64,000 bases of DNA from Thiorhodococcus minor (GTDB lineage: Bacteria; Pseudomonadota; Gammaproteobacteria; Chromatiales; Chromatiaceae), in NCBI RefSeq assembly GCF_010820565.1, contig NZ_JAAIJQ010000003.1:83251-147250 (forward strand), read 5' to 3'. The notes beneath the pieces were generated by a model. It worked only from the letters and a program-made list of their open reading frames with translations, made no database searches and was not told the DNA's origin. The position numbers and the translations under genes were made by a program. Numbering within the stretch: position 1 is the first letter of the stretch; the number at the start of each line of letters is the position of its first letter. Of this stretch, positions 25,442 through 35,042 are shown piece by piece.

Positions 25442-25854
25442 GAAACCGACCTGACCGAGGCGGCGGGATGGACCTGAAGGCCCAAGATCCGCTCGATGGG
25501 CTCAAAATCACGATCAGCGTGCAACAACGTCACTCCTTCCAGGATGCAATAGCTCGCGATGATGACGTCGATGGTCTTGCGAACCGTGATGCCTCGAGCG
25601 CGCAAACGCCGGTAGTTGTCCGCTGCAGCCAAGGCGACCTGGTAGCCGCCAAGCTGACGGCAAGGTAGCGAGCAAAGCAGCTGGCGCGCCTGCAGATAGC
25701 CTGCTTCGGATCGGAACCCCTGGAGGACCTCCGTCAGGATCAGGTCGCCGATCAGTACCGGCTCGCTCGCAAGCACGGAATCGAGCGCGTCCGTCTGACG
25801 AGAGACGACCCCATTGAAGTAGCCGATCCAGACCGAAGAATCGACCAGTACCAT
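25438..25854 (-). CDS. vapC: VapC-like PIN-domain toxin
   Basis: This 138-residue PIN nuclease shows the conserved acidic residues: Asp5 (LVDSSVWIGYF), a Glu in LTEVLQGF, an Asp in KTIDVIIASYC, and Asp in HADRDFEPI. Its start overlaps the antitoxin stop and its own stop overlaps the start of the next glycosyltransferase by four bases. The toxin-antitoxin pair thus sits as a translational bridge inside a glycosyltransferase operon. It is expected to cleave tRNA or rRNA when freed from the antitoxin. Confidence 0.92.
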   Translation of the reverse strand: MVLVDSSVWIGYFNGVVSRQTDALDSVLASEPVLIGDLILTEVLQGFRSEAGYLQARQLLCSLPCRQLGGYQVALAAADNYRRLRARGITVRKTIDVIIASYCILEGVTLLHADRDFEPIERILGLQVHPAASVRSVS

Positions 25855-26051
25855 CAGGCATCGTCGCGCCGCATGGCGTCCAGGTCACCTTCCCAGCGCA
25901 GCTTGCCGCGCGCAGCACGGATGCGCTCCTGCTCCTTCAGACGGACGAGCATTCGGAGTCCTTCCTCAACCGCCTCGCGTTTGGTCTTGAGGCCCGAGAG
26001 CGCAAGGGCGCGCTCCATCAGCTCGTCATCGATGACGATGTTCGTTCGCAT
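25854..26051 (-). CDS. vapB: VapB-like ribbon-helix-helix antitoxin
   Basis: This 65-residue protein has the N-terminal MRTNIVIDDELMERALALSG ribbon-helix-helix domain and KTKREAVEEGLRMLV, typical of Arc/MetJ-type VapB antitoxins. The basic C-terminal tail (AARGKLRWEGDLDAMRRDD) is the expected VapC-binding portion. The upstream 50 bases carry a promoter-like TATAAT within an inverted repeat, so the pair probably has its own autoregulated promoter inside the larger operon. Confidence 0.92.
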   Translation of the reverse strand: MRTNIVIDDELMERALALSGLKTKREAVEEGLRMLVRLKEQERIRAARGKLRWEGDLDAMRRDDA

Positions 26052-26065
26052 GACCTTTGCACCAA

Positions 26066-26093
26066 TGTGTACCAGATTCAGATATTATACACA
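26066..26093 (-). promoter_or_regulatory. vapBC promoter with overlapping operator
   Basis: On the minus strand a perfect -10 box TATAAT (26084-26089) lies inside an inverted repeat with arms TGTGTA and TACACA (outer ends 26093 and 26066). The site ends 15 bases before the vapB start. An operator over the -10 region matches the standard autorepression of VapB/VapC complexes. The -35 box is weak. Confidence 0.55.
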
Positions 26094-26101
26094 TCCGCAC
26101 T

Positions 26102-27190
26102 TCAGCCGACGGATTCCATCAGCTCTCGGTAAACGGCAAGATTCCCCTCGACCATGGCGTCGATGGAGAACTCGCGCGCCATGAGCGCGCGGCCGCCTGC
26201 GCCGAGGGCGGCTCTGCGGTCGGCGTCCTTGAGCAAGGCGGAGATGGCGTCTCGCAGTGCGAGGACATCGCCGGGCGGCACCAGCAGGCCGTTCTCGCCT
26301 TGGCGCACGGCCTCGGGGATGCCGCCGGCGCGGCTGGCGACGATGGGCACGCCGGCGCTGGCGGCCTGGAGCAGGGCGACGCCCAGCCCCTCCATGAGGG
26401 CCGGATGCACGACCAGGTCGAGGCAGGGCAGGATTTCGGCGAGGTCGTCGCGGAAGCCGGCGAGCTGAATCTGGTCGCTGAGACCGGCCTCGGCGATCTG
26501 CCGTGTCAGCTCATCGGCAAGCGGCCCCTGGCCGAAGAAGCAGATCTGCAGGCTCGGCTGCTCCAACACCAGGTCGCGCGCCGCCTCGATGAGAAAGCGA
26601 TGACCCTTGCGTGGGATGAGCTGGGCGATGACGCCGATCAGCAAGGCGTCCTCCGCAACACTGAGGCGCGCCCGCACCTCGGCTCCCGCGCAGCCACCGG
26701 CGTAGCGCTCGAAGTCCACGGCGCTGCGGACCACGCGCAGCTTGGCGGACGGAAGGCCTTCCTCGAGCAGTACCCGGCCGATGCCCTCCGAGATGGCGAC
26801 GACCCTGTCGTGCAGCCGGTACTTGAGGGCGACCAGCCACCTCGGCTCAGGGTTGTCGACCCGCCGGGTGTGGATGACGGGAACGCCGGCGAGCCTGGCC
26901 GCGATGCCGCCCATGACGTCCGCGCCGATACGGCTGTGCAGATGGACCAGGTCGGGGCGCGTCTCGCGAATGAGGCGTCGCAGCCGGTAGGCCATGAGGA
27001 CGTCCGCGTCGCCGTGCATCGGCAGGCCATGGACCTCGGCGACGGGCGCCGCCGCCTCCGCTAGGGCGCAGCCGCGCGGGCAGGCGAGCAGGCTCTCATG
27101 TCCACGGGCATGGAGCCCACGCAGCAGGTGCAGCACCTGAAAGGCGCCGCCGTAGAGATGACGCCCGCCCTCGACGTGGAGGATCTTCAC
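26102..27190 (-). CDS. Glycosyltransferase family 4 protein (surface polysaccharide)
   Basis: This 362-residue GT-B transferase begins at a GTG (27190) that overlaps the stop of the heptosyltransferase gene (GTGA). It starts KILHVEGGRHLYGGAFQVLH, with the glycine-rich N-terminal loop of GT4. It later has VIAQLIPRKGHRFLIEA and the donor site HPALMEGLGVALLQAASAGVP (EX7E-type). The open frame continues far upstream, but that part is the shadow of the GT9 gene. It is probably one step of LPS core or O-chain assembly. Confidence 0.9.
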   Translation of the reverse strand: MKILHVEGGRHLYGGAFQVLHLLRGLHARGHESLLACPRGCALAEAAAPVAEVHGLPMHGDADVLMAYRLRRLIRETRPDLVHLHSRIGADVMGGIAARLAGVPVIHTRRVDNPEPRWLVALKYRLHDRVVAISEGIGRVLLEEGLPSAKLRVVRSAVDFERYAGGCAGAEVRARLSVAEDALLIGVIAQLIPRKGHRFLIEAARDLVLEQPSLQICFFGQGPLADELTRQIAEAGLSDQIQLAGFRDDLAEILPCLDLVVHPALMEGLGVALLQAASAGVPIVASRAGGIPEAVRQGENGLLVPPGDVLALRDAISALLKDADRRAALGAGGRALMAREFSIDAMVEGNLAVYRELMESVG

Positions 27191-28245
27191 GCCTTGAGCA
27201 CCTGCTTGGCGGCCTGGATCACCTCGCCGACCTGGATGCGCTGCATGCAGTCGAGCCAGGGACGCTGCTCGGGCGTCGACTTGGCGCCGCAGGTCGGCCG
27301 GCGCTTGCAGGGCGAGCAGGGCAGCTTGTGATAGAGCACGCGGGCATTGGGGCGCGTGGTGTCCAGGTAAGGACAGGTCGAGCCGAACAGCAGCAGGCTC
27401 GGCGTATCGAGCGCGATCCCCATGTGGCCGAGGCCAGTGTCCACGGCGACCAGCAGGGCGGCGCGGTCGATCAGCGCGGCGGCCTCGGTCAGGCTGGTCT
27501 TGCCGGCCAGATCGACCAGTAGATCGGCTGTCTCGTCGGCGATGCGCGCCGCGGCCTCGCGATCGCCTGGCCCGCCGAGCAGGACCGGAATCAGTCCCAG
27601 CTCGTCGCGAATGCTGTGGGCGAGACGCGGCCAGCGCGCCTCGACCCAGTGCTTCTGCGGCCGGGTCGTAAAGGGACAGAGCACCGCATAGCCATTGCCC
27701 AAGGCCTCGCGGCGGATGATGTCCTCGACGAAGGCGGCCTCGGGCGCGCCGTAGTGGACCACCATCTGAAAACCGTCGATCGGCAGGTCCAACGACTCGG
27801 CCAGAAAGCGATATTCGGAGCCGATCCGGTTGGAATCCCCGCCGCGCGGCAGCCGGCGCGTCATCAGCCACTGACTGCCCTCGCGCGAGCCCAGCCCGAT
27901 GCGCTCGCGCGCGCCTGAGAGCCGCGTCAGCGCCCCGCTCTTCAACAGACCCTGAAGGTCGATCGCCAGGTCGAAGTCGCGCGCCCGCAGGTTGTCCCGC
28001 AGCGTGAGGATGCATCGCCTCAGCTCACGGAAGCGCCGCTCGCGCCACAGCCGCTGCCAGTGGCGAAGGGGACAGACGATGACCTCGTCGAGGTCCGGAT
28101 GCTGATCGAGCAGCGCCGTGCACTCCGGCTGCACCAGCCAGGCGATATGGGCGTCCGGCCACTTGCGGCGCAGGGCGGAGACCAGCGGCGAGGCGAAGAC
28201 GATATCGCCGATGGCGCTGAGTCTGACCAGAAGGATGGATTTCAT
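27187..28245 (-). CDS. Heptosyltransferase, glycosyltransferase family 9
   Basis: This 352-residue protein has the GT9 start KSILLVRLSAIGDIVFASPL with the Asp of the catalytic loop, the DLAIDLQGLLKSG motif, the C-terminal donor-binding segment LVAVDTGLGHMGIALDTPSLLLFG, and a cysteine-rich stretch (KLPCSPCKRRPTCG). The closest functional match by motif is WaaC/heptosyltransferase I, in line with hldE and waaA elsewhere in the window, though WaaF/WaaQ-type activity cannot be excluded. It is the first gene of the glycosyltransferase operon. Confidence 0.88.
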   Translation of the reverse strand: MKSILLVRLSAIGDIVFASPLVSALRRKWPDAHIAWLVQPECTALLDQHPDLDEVIVCPLRHWQRLWRERRFRELRRCILTLRDNLRARDFDLAIDLQGLLKSGALTRLSGARERIGLGSREGSQWLMTRRLPRGGDSNRIGSEYRFLAESLDLPIDGFQMVVHYGAPEAAFVEDIIRREALGNGYAVLCPFTTRPQKHWVEARWPRLAHSIRDELGLIPVLLGGPGDREAAARIADETADLLVDLAGKTSLTEAAALIDRAALLVAVDTGLGHMGIALDTPSLLLFGSTCPYLDTTRPNARVLYHKLPCSPCKRRPTCGAKSTPEQRPWLDCMQRIQVGEVIQAAKQVLKA

Positions 28246-28893
28246 GGTGGCCTTGATCGTCGTTTAGGGAGTGTCCGTCAACTGCTTCCCGCTTTTCTGG
28301 TCGCGAAGCCCCTGCTTCGTGACCTCGGCGACGACGCTCTGCTTCACGACGCCGACCACTTCCGGCCCCTGCACCAGGCCGAAAGCAGCGCTGACCCTCA
28401 GACTCGCGACGCGGAGCTTCGTCTCGCGGGTGACGCAGCTGGAGCTGCGTCACCAGAGACCGGATCGCGAAGCGAAACACGGACAGCTCCTTCGTCCAGC
28501 ATCAGCACCATCCGGGGCTGTTCGCGCCCGAGGTCCGGTCCCGTTCAGGTGAAGCCCGTGGTGCGACGCGACGCTGGAGCCTCGGTCCTTGCTCCCACGC
28601 CGGAGCCTGGGAGCTAGAAAGAGGGCTGCGGTGACCGAAACGATGATCGGCGCCCTTCCTGATGATCGCTGGTGAGGGAGCCTGGGCAGGGGCGAGCGCG
28701 GCGCGAGTCGCGCCGTCCAGCGCGGCGAGGTCGATTGTCGCCGCACCCGAGCGCCCGAGAGGCTCCCTGCGAATTCCCGAAGCCCGGCATGGTAGCATCC
28801 CACTCCGCACGCCTTCGAGGCGCGCGCTCAGGCGGGCCTCCCGGCCCATCCAAGTCCCATCCGCTCGATGCCATCAGACGTCCCGACCTTGCC
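28246..28893. repeat. Intergenic region with an inverted copy of the GTGACGCAGCT repeat element
   Basis: This 648-base region between divergent glycan genes has no gene I can support. From about 28262 to 28480 it holds a copy, in minus orientation, of the roughly 200-base element that follows the small-protein genes at 37.0 and 42.4 kb. It includes the 12-bp-arm palindrome GGTGACGCAGCT/AGCTGCGTCACC at 28429-28454 and the CTTCCCGCTTTTCTGGTC end. Around 28590-28615 is a CTCCCACGCCGGAGCCTGGG relic of another repeat. Promoters for both flanking operons should lie here, but none is clear. Confidence 0.75.
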
Positions 28894-30243
28894 GTGAACA
28901 TCCTGGCGCCACTCTCCGAACGATTGTCACGGCTCGGCACCGAGCGGGGCATCCTGGCCGTCACGCCTCTGCTGCTGGCCTTGAGCGCGGCGACCATCAA
29001 CGTCGCCTACTATGAGGTGCACGGCCCGACGCTCCATAGCCTCATGCTGCTGAGCCTGGTCTGGCTGGTGCTGCACCTGCGCGGCGGACAACGGCTGGAG
29101 ATGGGCCGACTCGGCTACCTGCTCAGCGCGATCTTCCTCGTCTACGCAGTCATCGCCGTCGTCGCGGCCGGAACGGCCGGCTTCAACACAGACGCCTTGG
29201 ACCGGCTGGACCACTTCAGCTATTTCCTGGCCGGGGTCTTCCTCATCCCCTTCCTGGTCGCCGCGCGCGTCCGCCCGATCTGGTTTTGGGGCGCGGTCGC
29301 GGCCGCAGCGCTGCTCTCCGGGCTCTACGCCTACTGGGAGGTCCATGCCCTGGGACCCGCCTTCGAGCAGGCCACCGGCTTGGACTACCGGGCCGGCGGG
29401 AGCAAGGGCAAGCAGATCCCCTTCGGCGATATCGCGACACTCGCGGCGGTGCTGAGCGCACTCGCGGCCTGCGTCTACTACCCGCGACGCCGGCTGCTCG
29501 CCGCCCTCTTCGTGATCGCCGCGCTGGGCGGGAGCTATGCCAGCTTCGCCTCGGGGACGCGCGGCGCCTGGCTCTTCTTCCCGACAGGCATCCTGGTCAT
29601 CGCCCTCTACCTGATGCAGAGGTATCCCGCGCATCGGCGTCAACTGCTCGCCGCGCTCGCGGCCTTGGCCCTGGCGGCTGGGATCGCGCTGGTGCAGTCC
29701 GAGCAGATCCGGGACCGCTTCGCGACGGCCATCGCGGAGGTGACCAGCTACGCAGAGGGCGACGGCGTCCAACCGGGCAACTCGCTGGGCGAGCGCTTCG
29801 AGATGTGGCGCGCCGCCTGGATGGCCTTCGAGGGGCACCCCTGGCTCGGCATCGGCGTCGGTCAGCTCAATGCCCATTTCAAGCAGGCCGCCGACGACGG
29901 GCTCATCTCCCAGGCCATCGTCGCCTTCAACGATGGCGAGGGCCACACCCACGCGCACAACGACTATATCCATGCGCTCGCCACGCGCGGCCTGATCGGG
30001 CTCGGATCGCTCCTGCTCCTCTATCTGGTGCCGCTCGGCATCTTCGCGCGCACCGCGCTCATGCAGCCGGACCCAGGACTGCGGGCGATCGGCTACGCGG
30101 GCATCCTCACCATCCTGGCCTACACGCAGTTCTCGCTCACGGACTCCATCCTGCTCATGCGCATCACGGCCGGCTATTTCGTCTTGTTGACCTGCTGGCT
30201 GCTCGCCATGAGCCTCGCGGGCAGGAGAGTGACCTCCCCATGA
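28894..30243 (+). CDS. O-antigen ligase / polymerase family membrane protein (WaaL-like)
   Basis: This protein of about 449 residues has around ten transmembrane helices and a large periplasmic loop with the Wzy_C pattern: SLGERFEMWRAAWMAFEGHP, then LGIGVGQLNAHF and the His-rich HTHAHNDYIHALATRGLIGL. That matches O-antigen ligases, which join O-polysaccharide to lipid A-core in the periplasm. I took the GTG at 28894 (NILAPLSERLSRLG) because the upstream frame is low-complexity; an ATG at 28789 is the alternative. The stop overlaps the next gene's start (ATGA). Confidence 0.82.
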   Translation: MNILAPLSERLSRLGTERGILAVTPLLLALSAATINVAYYEVHGPTLHSLMLLSLVWLVLHLRGGQRLEMGRLGYLLSAIFLVYAVIAVVAAGTAGFNTDALDRLDHFSYFLAGVFLIPFLVAARVRPIWFWGAVAAAALLSGLYAYWEVHALGPAFEQATGLDYRAGGSKGKQIPFGDIATLAAVLSALAACVYYPRRRLLAALFVIAALGGSYASFASGTRGAWLFFPTGILVIALYLMQRYPAHRRQLLAALAALALAAGIALVQSEQIRDRFATAIAEVTSYAEGDGVQPGNSLGERFEMWRAAWMAFEGHPWLGIGVGQLNAHFKQAADDGLISQAIVAFNDGEGHTHAHNDYIHALATRGLIGLGSLLLLYLVPLGIFARTALMQPDPGLRAIGYAGILTILAYTQFSLTDSILLMRITAGYFVLLTCWLLAMSLAGRRVTSP

Positions 30244-31535
30244 GCACAAAGGTCATCGCCTTCGTCGATCCAGGCCCGAACCTGGCCCAGTACCTGTCCG
30301 CCGTCGGAGACCGGCTGCCGGCGGGATACGCGCCGACCTATTTCGCACTGCGCGTGAAGAGCCGAAGCGTCCTGCATCGATTGGGCCGGCCGCTGCATCC
30401 GCGCCACAGCGCCGGCAAGCCAGGTGACTGGCCGAGCCACATTCGGATCGATAGGGACGCGCTCGTCGCGAGGCTGCGCAAGGACGCCGACAAGGCGCTG
30501 GTCGCCCGCGATGCGCCTGACTTCCGCTGGCTGGTCGGCGCGCTCGACGCCTTCTTGGATGACCTCGAGCCAGCCGGCATCTTCCTGTGGAACGGCTCAG
30601 GCCTGGCCGCCGCGATCACCGAGCAGCTCGCGAGGGCGCGCGGTATCCCGCTGGTCTTCGGCGAGAACGGCTATCTGCCCGGCACGCTCCAGCTCGATCC
30701 CCAGGGCGTCAACGCCTTCTCCCGCATCGGCCTGGACGCCAGCCTCGACGAGATCCGGACGCGCGACTACAGCGAGACGCAGGTCCAAGAGCTGGATCGC
30801 CTTCTGGGCGGCTACCGCGCGGGCACGACGCCGACGCGCAAGCCGCCGCCCTGCGGGCGCGTGCGCCCCTCCCCGCTTGCCTATCTCGCCCAGGCCTGGG
30901 AAGACCTGCATGAGCGCGAGCCCTCCGCCAAGGGCAACCTGCGCATCCCGCGCGAGATCCCACCACTCCCGGAGCGCTTCGTCTTCTTCCCGCTCCAGGT
31001 CCGCAGCGACAGCCAGCTCACCATCCACTCGCCCCTCTACGGCAACCGGCTGGACGAGGCCATCGCGGACCTCGACAGGGCGGTCCGCGCAATCGACCCG
31101 GGGCTGAAGCTGGTGGTCAAGCTGCATCCGGCCGATCTCGGCAAGACCGACTATGACCCCGTCGCCCAGGGCTTCCCGGATGTCGTCTGGATCGGCGGCG
31201 GCGACGTGCGGACCATCCTGCAGCGCGCCGCCTGCGTGGTGACGGTCAATTCGACCGTGGGCATCGAAGGGATGATCTACGGCAAGCCGGTCGTCACCCT
31301 GGGCAGCAACTTCTATGTCCGCGAGGGGCTGGTCCATCCGGTCCGCGACCGCAGCCAGCTCGTCGATCGGCTGCGCGCCGCACTCACGGATCCGCCGGAT
31401 CACCCGCTCACCCAGCAGTATCTCCGCTACCTCTACTTCCACGCCTTCGCGCGCGGCCACTGGCAGGATTATGCCGAGGCATCTCTCGATGCCATCGGGG
31501 CACGCATCGTCGACATGGTAGAGCGAGCCAGATAA
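30240..31535 (+). CDS. Capsule polysaccharide biosynthesis protein, KpsS/LipB-like
   Basis: This 431-residue cytosolic protein matches the capsule_synth family (KpsS/KpsC C-terminal type), which includes beta-Kdo transferases that build the lipid linker of group 2 capsules. Visible features are FFPLQVRSDSQLTIHS, LKLVVKLHPADLGK and the C-terminal VVTVNSTVGIEGMIYGKPVV with GSNFYVREGLVH. The ATG overlaps the ligase stop by four bases, so both are co-translated. No KpsC, KpsM or KpsT partner is in the window, so a role in modifying LPS or another glycan is equally possible. Confidence 0.8.
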   Translation: MSTKVIAFVDPGPNLAQYLSAVGDRLPAGYAPTYFALRVKSRSVLHRLGRPLHPRHSAGKPGDWPSHIRIDRDALVARLRKDADKALVARDAPDFRWLVGALDAFLDDLEPAGIFLWNGSGLAAAITEQLARARGIPLVFGENGYLPGTLQLDPQGVNAFSRIGLDASLDEIRTRDYSETQVQELDRLLGGYRAGTTPTRKPPPCGRVRPSPLAYLAQAWEDLHEREPSAKGNLRIPREIPPLPERFVFFPLQVRSDSQLTIHSPLYGNRLDEAIADLDRAVRAIDPGLKLVVKLHPADLGKTDYDPVAQGFPDVVWIGGGDVRTILQRAACVVTVNSTVGIEGMIYGKPVVTLGSNFYVREGLVHPVRDRSQLVDRLRAALTDPPDHPLTQQYLRYLYFHAFARGHWQDYAEASLDAIGARIVDMVERAR

Positions 31536-31876
31536 GAGCCTAGCGTCGGCCGGGTGCCCGTCGCGCCGGGGCGGCGCTCCCACGGCGGGGTAGCCTGCTT
31601 GTCCGCAGCACCCGGCAATTCGGGTGACTGATCTGTCCGACTCGGGCTCTGATCAGAGGGCGTCGATCATCGTTTCGGCCAGTCGTCTCCTGTAGGGTGG
31701 ACAAGCGCAGCGCAGTCCACCAAGGCCGGCTCGGAATTCGGTGGGCTTCGCGCTCGCTCGTCCTCCCTACCGGCCCAACGGATGGCCAAGTCCGATCAGA
31801 GCAAGGCGACACGAAAAAGGGGCCACATCGTGGCCCCTTGGTAAGACGCCCCTAGCAGGGGCCAGAGATCTCGTGC
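31536..31876. repeat. Intergenic repeats downstream of KpsS-like and fccB genes
   Basis: This 341-base convergent gap has no gene. It contains a partial GTGGGAGC-type repeat (about 31560-31582), a complete GTAGGGTGGAC palindrome (31692-31770, with one changed base in the right outer arm, CCTCCCTAC) and the fccB terminator. Confidence 0.8.
31814..31839 (-). terminator. Rho-independent terminator of the fcc operon
   Basis: On the minus strand an 11-base-arm hairpin (AAGGGGCCACGATGTGGCCC, continuing) is followed by TTTTT, 38 bases after the fccB stop. Stem stability and the U-tract make this a convincing intrinsic terminator. Confidence 0.85.
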
Positions 31877-33169
31877 TTATCCGAAGATGTCGTGCACGAT
31901 GTTGTTGTACCAGCTGTGCGCGTAGGCGACTTCACGGGCAAGGGCCCAATCCGGCGCGTCCATCGGGGTCAGGCCGCCGGATTCCGGGACGGGTGCGATC
32001 ACGGAGCCGTCCTCGCTCAGGCGATAGACGGCGGCGACCGAGATCCCGTAGTCCGGGGCGATGATGGAATAGCAGGTGTTGATGTAGGCCGGCGTTCCCG
32101 GCTCCTCGCCCTTGAGCATGGCGACGACGGCGGCCGCCGCGACCTTGCCCTGACTGTTGGCGGAGTAGCCGGACTTGGGCATCTTGGTCGCGATGCAGGC
32201 GTCGCCGATGACATGGATGCCCTTGTGGATGGTCGACTCGAAGGTTTTCTTGTCGACCGGGCACCAGCCGGAATCGTCCGCCAGCCCTGCAACCTGGGCG
32301 ATCTTTCCGGCGCGCTGGGGCGGGATGACGTTGAGGACATCCGCCTCGACCTTGTCGCCGAAGCTGGTCTCGGCGACCGTCTTGTCCGCATCCACCTTGA
32401 CGACGGCGGCATCCGGGCCCGGCTGCCACTCGATCATGGCGTTCTCCGTACCGAAGCCGTAGCGCCGCTCCCAGCCCTGGGTGAAGAGTCCCTGCTTGGA
32501 GAACTTCTGCTTGCTGTCGAGGATGATGACCTTCGACTTGGGCTTGTGCGCCTTCAGATAGTGCGCGATCTGACTGGTGCGCTCATAGGGCCCGGGCGGA
32601 CAGCGGAAGGGATTCGGCGGCGCGGCGATGACCACGGTGCCGCCGTCCTTCATGGCCTCGAGCTGCTTGCGCAGCAGCGCGGTCTGCTCGCCGGCCTTCC
32701 AGGCATGCGGCAAGCGCTCGGCCGCGGCCTCGCTGTAGCCCTCGATCTTGTCGTAGAGCAGCTCGATTCCCGGGGCGACGACACAGCGGTCGTAGCCGAA
32801 TTCCTTGCCCCCGGCGGTCTTCACTACCTTCTTGTCCGCATCGATGCCGGTCGCGCTGTCGTGCACGACATTGATGCCCATTCCCTTGAGAGCCTCATAG
32901 CCATGCTTGATGGAATCGAGCTTGCGGTCTCCGCCCAGCACCTCGTTGCTCATGTAGCAGGTGTAGTAGCTCTTGTTCGGCTCGATGATGGTGACATCGA
33001 TGTCCGGTGCCGCCTGCTTGATGTAGCGCGCCGCCGTGGCGCCGCCGGTTCCGCCGCCGACGACGACGACTTTTTGGCTCGCACCCAGCGCAAGCTGAGG
33101 CAGACCCAGCGCCGTGGCCGCGCCCGCGATGCCGGAAATCTGGATGAATTGCCGTCTGGTCAGTGCCAT
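31877..33169 (-). CDS. fccB: Flavocytochrome c sulfide dehydrogenase, flavoprotein subunit
   Basis: This 430-residue periplasmic flavoprotein oxidises sulfide and passes electrons to the FccA hemes. A twin-arginine signal is present ([20 protein letters not shown]). The FAD-binding loop [14 protein letters not shown] follows. Cys71 ([13 protein letters not shown]) corresponds to the covalent 8-alpha-cysteinyl-FAD site; Cys190 (PNPFRCPPG) and Cys366 ([10 protein letters not shown]) correspond to the redox disulfide. With cleavage near residue 29-30 these become mature positions 42, 161 and 337, as in the Allochromatium enzyme. It is the last gene of the cluster and is followed by a strong terminator. 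Confidence 0.97.
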   Translation of the reverse strand: MALTRRQFIQISGIAGAATALGLPQLALGASQKVVVVGGGTGGATAARYIKQAAPDIDVTIIEPNKSYYTCYMSNEVLGGDRKLDSIKHGYEALKGMGINVVHDSATGIDADKKVVKTAGGKEFGYDRCVVAPGIELLYDKIEGYSEAAAERLPHAWKAGEQTALLRKQLEAMKDGGTVVIAAPPNPFRCPPGPYERTSQIAHYLKAHKPKSKVIILDSKQKFSKQGLFTQGWERRYGFGTENAMIEWQPGPDAAVVKVDADKTVAETSFGDKVEADVLNVIPPQRAGKIAQVAGLADDSGWCPVDKKTFESTIHKGIHVIGDACIATKMPKSGYSANSQGKVAAAAVVAMLKGEEPGTPAYINTCYSIIAPDYGISVAAVYRLSEDGSVIAPVPESGGLTPMDAPDWALAREVAYAHSWYNNIVHDIFG

Positions 33170-33192
33170 CTCTGCTCCTCCTTATCGATTCG

Positions 33193-33792
33193 TTATTGTT
33201 GGCTGGCGTAGAAGGCGTAGAGGGCGTCGAGACCGGCCTCACCCTCGCGCTCGAGCATCTCCTCGAGCTTTCTGCGCATCTTCTTCTCCATCTCCCTGCG
33301 GTCCTCGCGGAAGTCGGACATGGCGTATTGGAGATAGGGAAGCCACTGCCCCGCCAGGATGTTGTAGTCCTCCTCGTCCTTCAGCGGCTTGCCGCCTTCG
33401 GCATGGCACTTTTCACAGTACTTGTCGTGGAGCTTCGCGCCTTGGTCGACGAGCGCCGTGTCATACGACTGAGGCGCGGGCGTGTACTCCAGCTGGTGGA
33501 AGTGCTCGGCCATCTTCTCGAAATCCTTCGTCGAATAGCCGCGAGCGATGCGCCCCATGATCGTCGAGTAGGTTTCGTCACTCTTGAAGGCCTCCATGGC
33601 ATCGACGAAGACCAGAGGGTCCATCGCCGCGATCGTAGGCGCTGCCGGGCCTTGGCTGTTTCCCCCACCGCCATGACAGCCGGCGCAGGTGCCTGCGAGC
33701 ATCTCCGCGGTCGGCTCGGCGGCAAGCGCCGCCGACAGACAGAGCGAAAGGGCTCCGATCGCGGTGGTGACTGTCGTTCTTCTCGTTGCCAT
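33193..33792 (-). CDS. fccA: Flavocytochrome c sulfide dehydrogenase, diheme cytochrome subunit
   Basis: This 199-residue periplasmic cytochrome has a Sec signal peptide ([16 protein letters not shown], cleavage near residue 24) and two heme c sites, CAGCH (36-40) and CEKCH (126-130), in two similar cytochrome domains. It takes electrons from the FAD of FccB. I chose the ATG at 33792 because it gives the signal peptide; the longer open frame adds unrelated sequence. The stop lies 23 bases before fccB. Confidence 0.95.
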   Translation of the reverse strand: MATRRTTVTTAIGALSLCLSAALAAEPTAEMLAGTCAGCHGGGGNSQGPAAPTIAAMDPLVFVDAMEAFKSDETYSTIMGRIARGYSTKDFEKMAEHFHQLEYTPAPQSYDTALVDQGAKLHDKYCEKCHAEGGKPLKDEEDYNILAGQWLPYLQYAMSDFREDRREMEKKMRRKLEEMLEREGEAGLDALYAFYASQQ

Positions 33793-34049
33793 CGTTGTTA
33801 TCCTCTCCCAGTTGCTTCTTTGGTTTTCTTGCTTCTGTGGCTTTGCAGATCGCTGGTGGTCCACCTGTATTGAGGCTCGCCCGAAGCGCGCCAAACCACG
33901 ACGATCATCGCAAGGGTCGACTCGGACCCCTCTCTCCCGGCCCAGGGACCGGGCTCCGTCCGACATCGCCCCATGGGCAGCCAGACAAATACCCTGAAAA
34001 CGGTGCTGAAATTCGCGCTCGATCACGGTGGTGACTCGGCTTGGCTCGG

Positions 34050-35009
34050 TCACTCGCTCGTGGCTGCCGCGAGCAGCTCAGCCGCCTCGACATTGCCCGT
34101 GGCACGTGCGATCTCCAGCGCCGTCTGGTCGTCATCATTACGCAGCGCCATCGAGGCGCCCGCGTCGAGCAAGACCCGAAGCACGTCATTGTGCTCGGTC
34201 GCGACCGCCTCCATCAGCGCCGTCGTGCCCAGCGCATCCTGGGCGTCCACGTCCGCGCCCCAGGCGAGCAGGCGCGAGGCCATGTCCGCCTGACCACGAC
34301 CGGCCGCCAGGATGAGCGCGGTCGCGCCCGTCTTATCGCGCGCGCGAAGGTCCGCGCCCGCTTCGAAGAGTGCCTGTGCCACATCGACACGGCCGTGATC
34401 GGCGGCGATCAGCAGCGCCGTATCACCCTCCTTATCGCGCGACTCGAGCTCCGCTCCGGCTGCGAAGAGGAGCGGAACGACATTGGCCTGACCCTTCTCG
34501 GCCGCTTGCATGAGCGCCGTCCGGCCATCGCGATCGGCAGCCTTGGGATCCGCCCCAGCGGCGACGAGCTGCTGCACCATCTCCGCAATGCCATAGCGCG
34601 AGGCAATCATGAGCGCGTCCCAGCCGGAGCGCGTGCGATCGTGCACATGGGCCTTGTGCTCGAGCAGCAAGGAGCTGATGCCCGTGTGCCCGGCCTCGGC
34701 GGCGAAGGTGAGTGCCGTGCAGCCGGCGACGGTGCGGGCGTTAACATCGGCGCCGCGGTCGACCAGGAGCGAAACGGTCGGCAAATCGTCGGACTCCACG
34801 GCCATCATGAGCGCGGTCTTGCCGAACTGGTTGCCCTGGTTCACGGGCGCGCCTTGATCGAGCAGGCTGCCGATGGTCTCGGTGTCGCCGATCATGGCCG
34901 ACAGCCTCAGCTCGCGTGCCAGGTCGTCCGTCGCTGCGGCCGACGCCTGGGTGAGCGTACCGCTCAGGATCAGCGCAGCGGCAATCGAGCGTGCAGTTCG
35001 CGCGTGCAT
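34050..35009 (-). CDS. Secreted ankyrin-repeat protein in the fcc cluster
   Basis: This 319-residue protein has a signal peptide ([20 protein letters not shown]) followed by about eight ankyrin repeats of about 33 residues with the usual G.TAL..A pattern, for example [20 protein letters not shown] and [20 protein letters not shown]. It is therefore predicted to be periplasmic and to act through protein-protein contacts. It lies between the tetraheme cytochrome gene (33 bases upstream) and fccA (257 bases downstream). It may help assemble or dock the sulfide dehydrogenase, but that role is inferred from position only. Confidence 0.9.
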   Translation of the reverse strand: MHARTARSIAAALILSGTLTQASAAATDDLARELRLSAMIGDTETIGSLLDQGAPVNQGNQFGKTALMMAVESDDLPTVSLLVDRGADVNARTVAGCTALTFAAEAGHTGISSLLLEHKAHVHDRTRSGWDALMIASRYGIAEMVQQLVAAGADPKAADRDGRTALMQAAEKGQANVVPLLFAAGAELESRDKEGDTALLIAADHGRVDVAQALFEAGADLRARDKTGATALILAAGRGQADMASRLLAWGADVDAQDALGTTALMEAVATEHNDVLRVLLDAGASMALRNDDDQTALEIARATGNVEAAELLAAATSE

Positions 35010-35042
35010 CGTCTTCTCTCCCCAGCCTGCTTCAGCGGGTCC

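Noticed and set aside
27191-28015. N-terminal extension of the GT4 frame ending at 26102
   Set aside because: This part is the shadow of the heptosyltransferase gene. The GTG at 27190 begins the family sequence.
29286-30239. Long upstream extension of the KpsS-like frame
   Set aside because: It overlaps the O-antigen ligase in another frame. The ATG at 30240, overlapping the ligase stop, gives the natural start.
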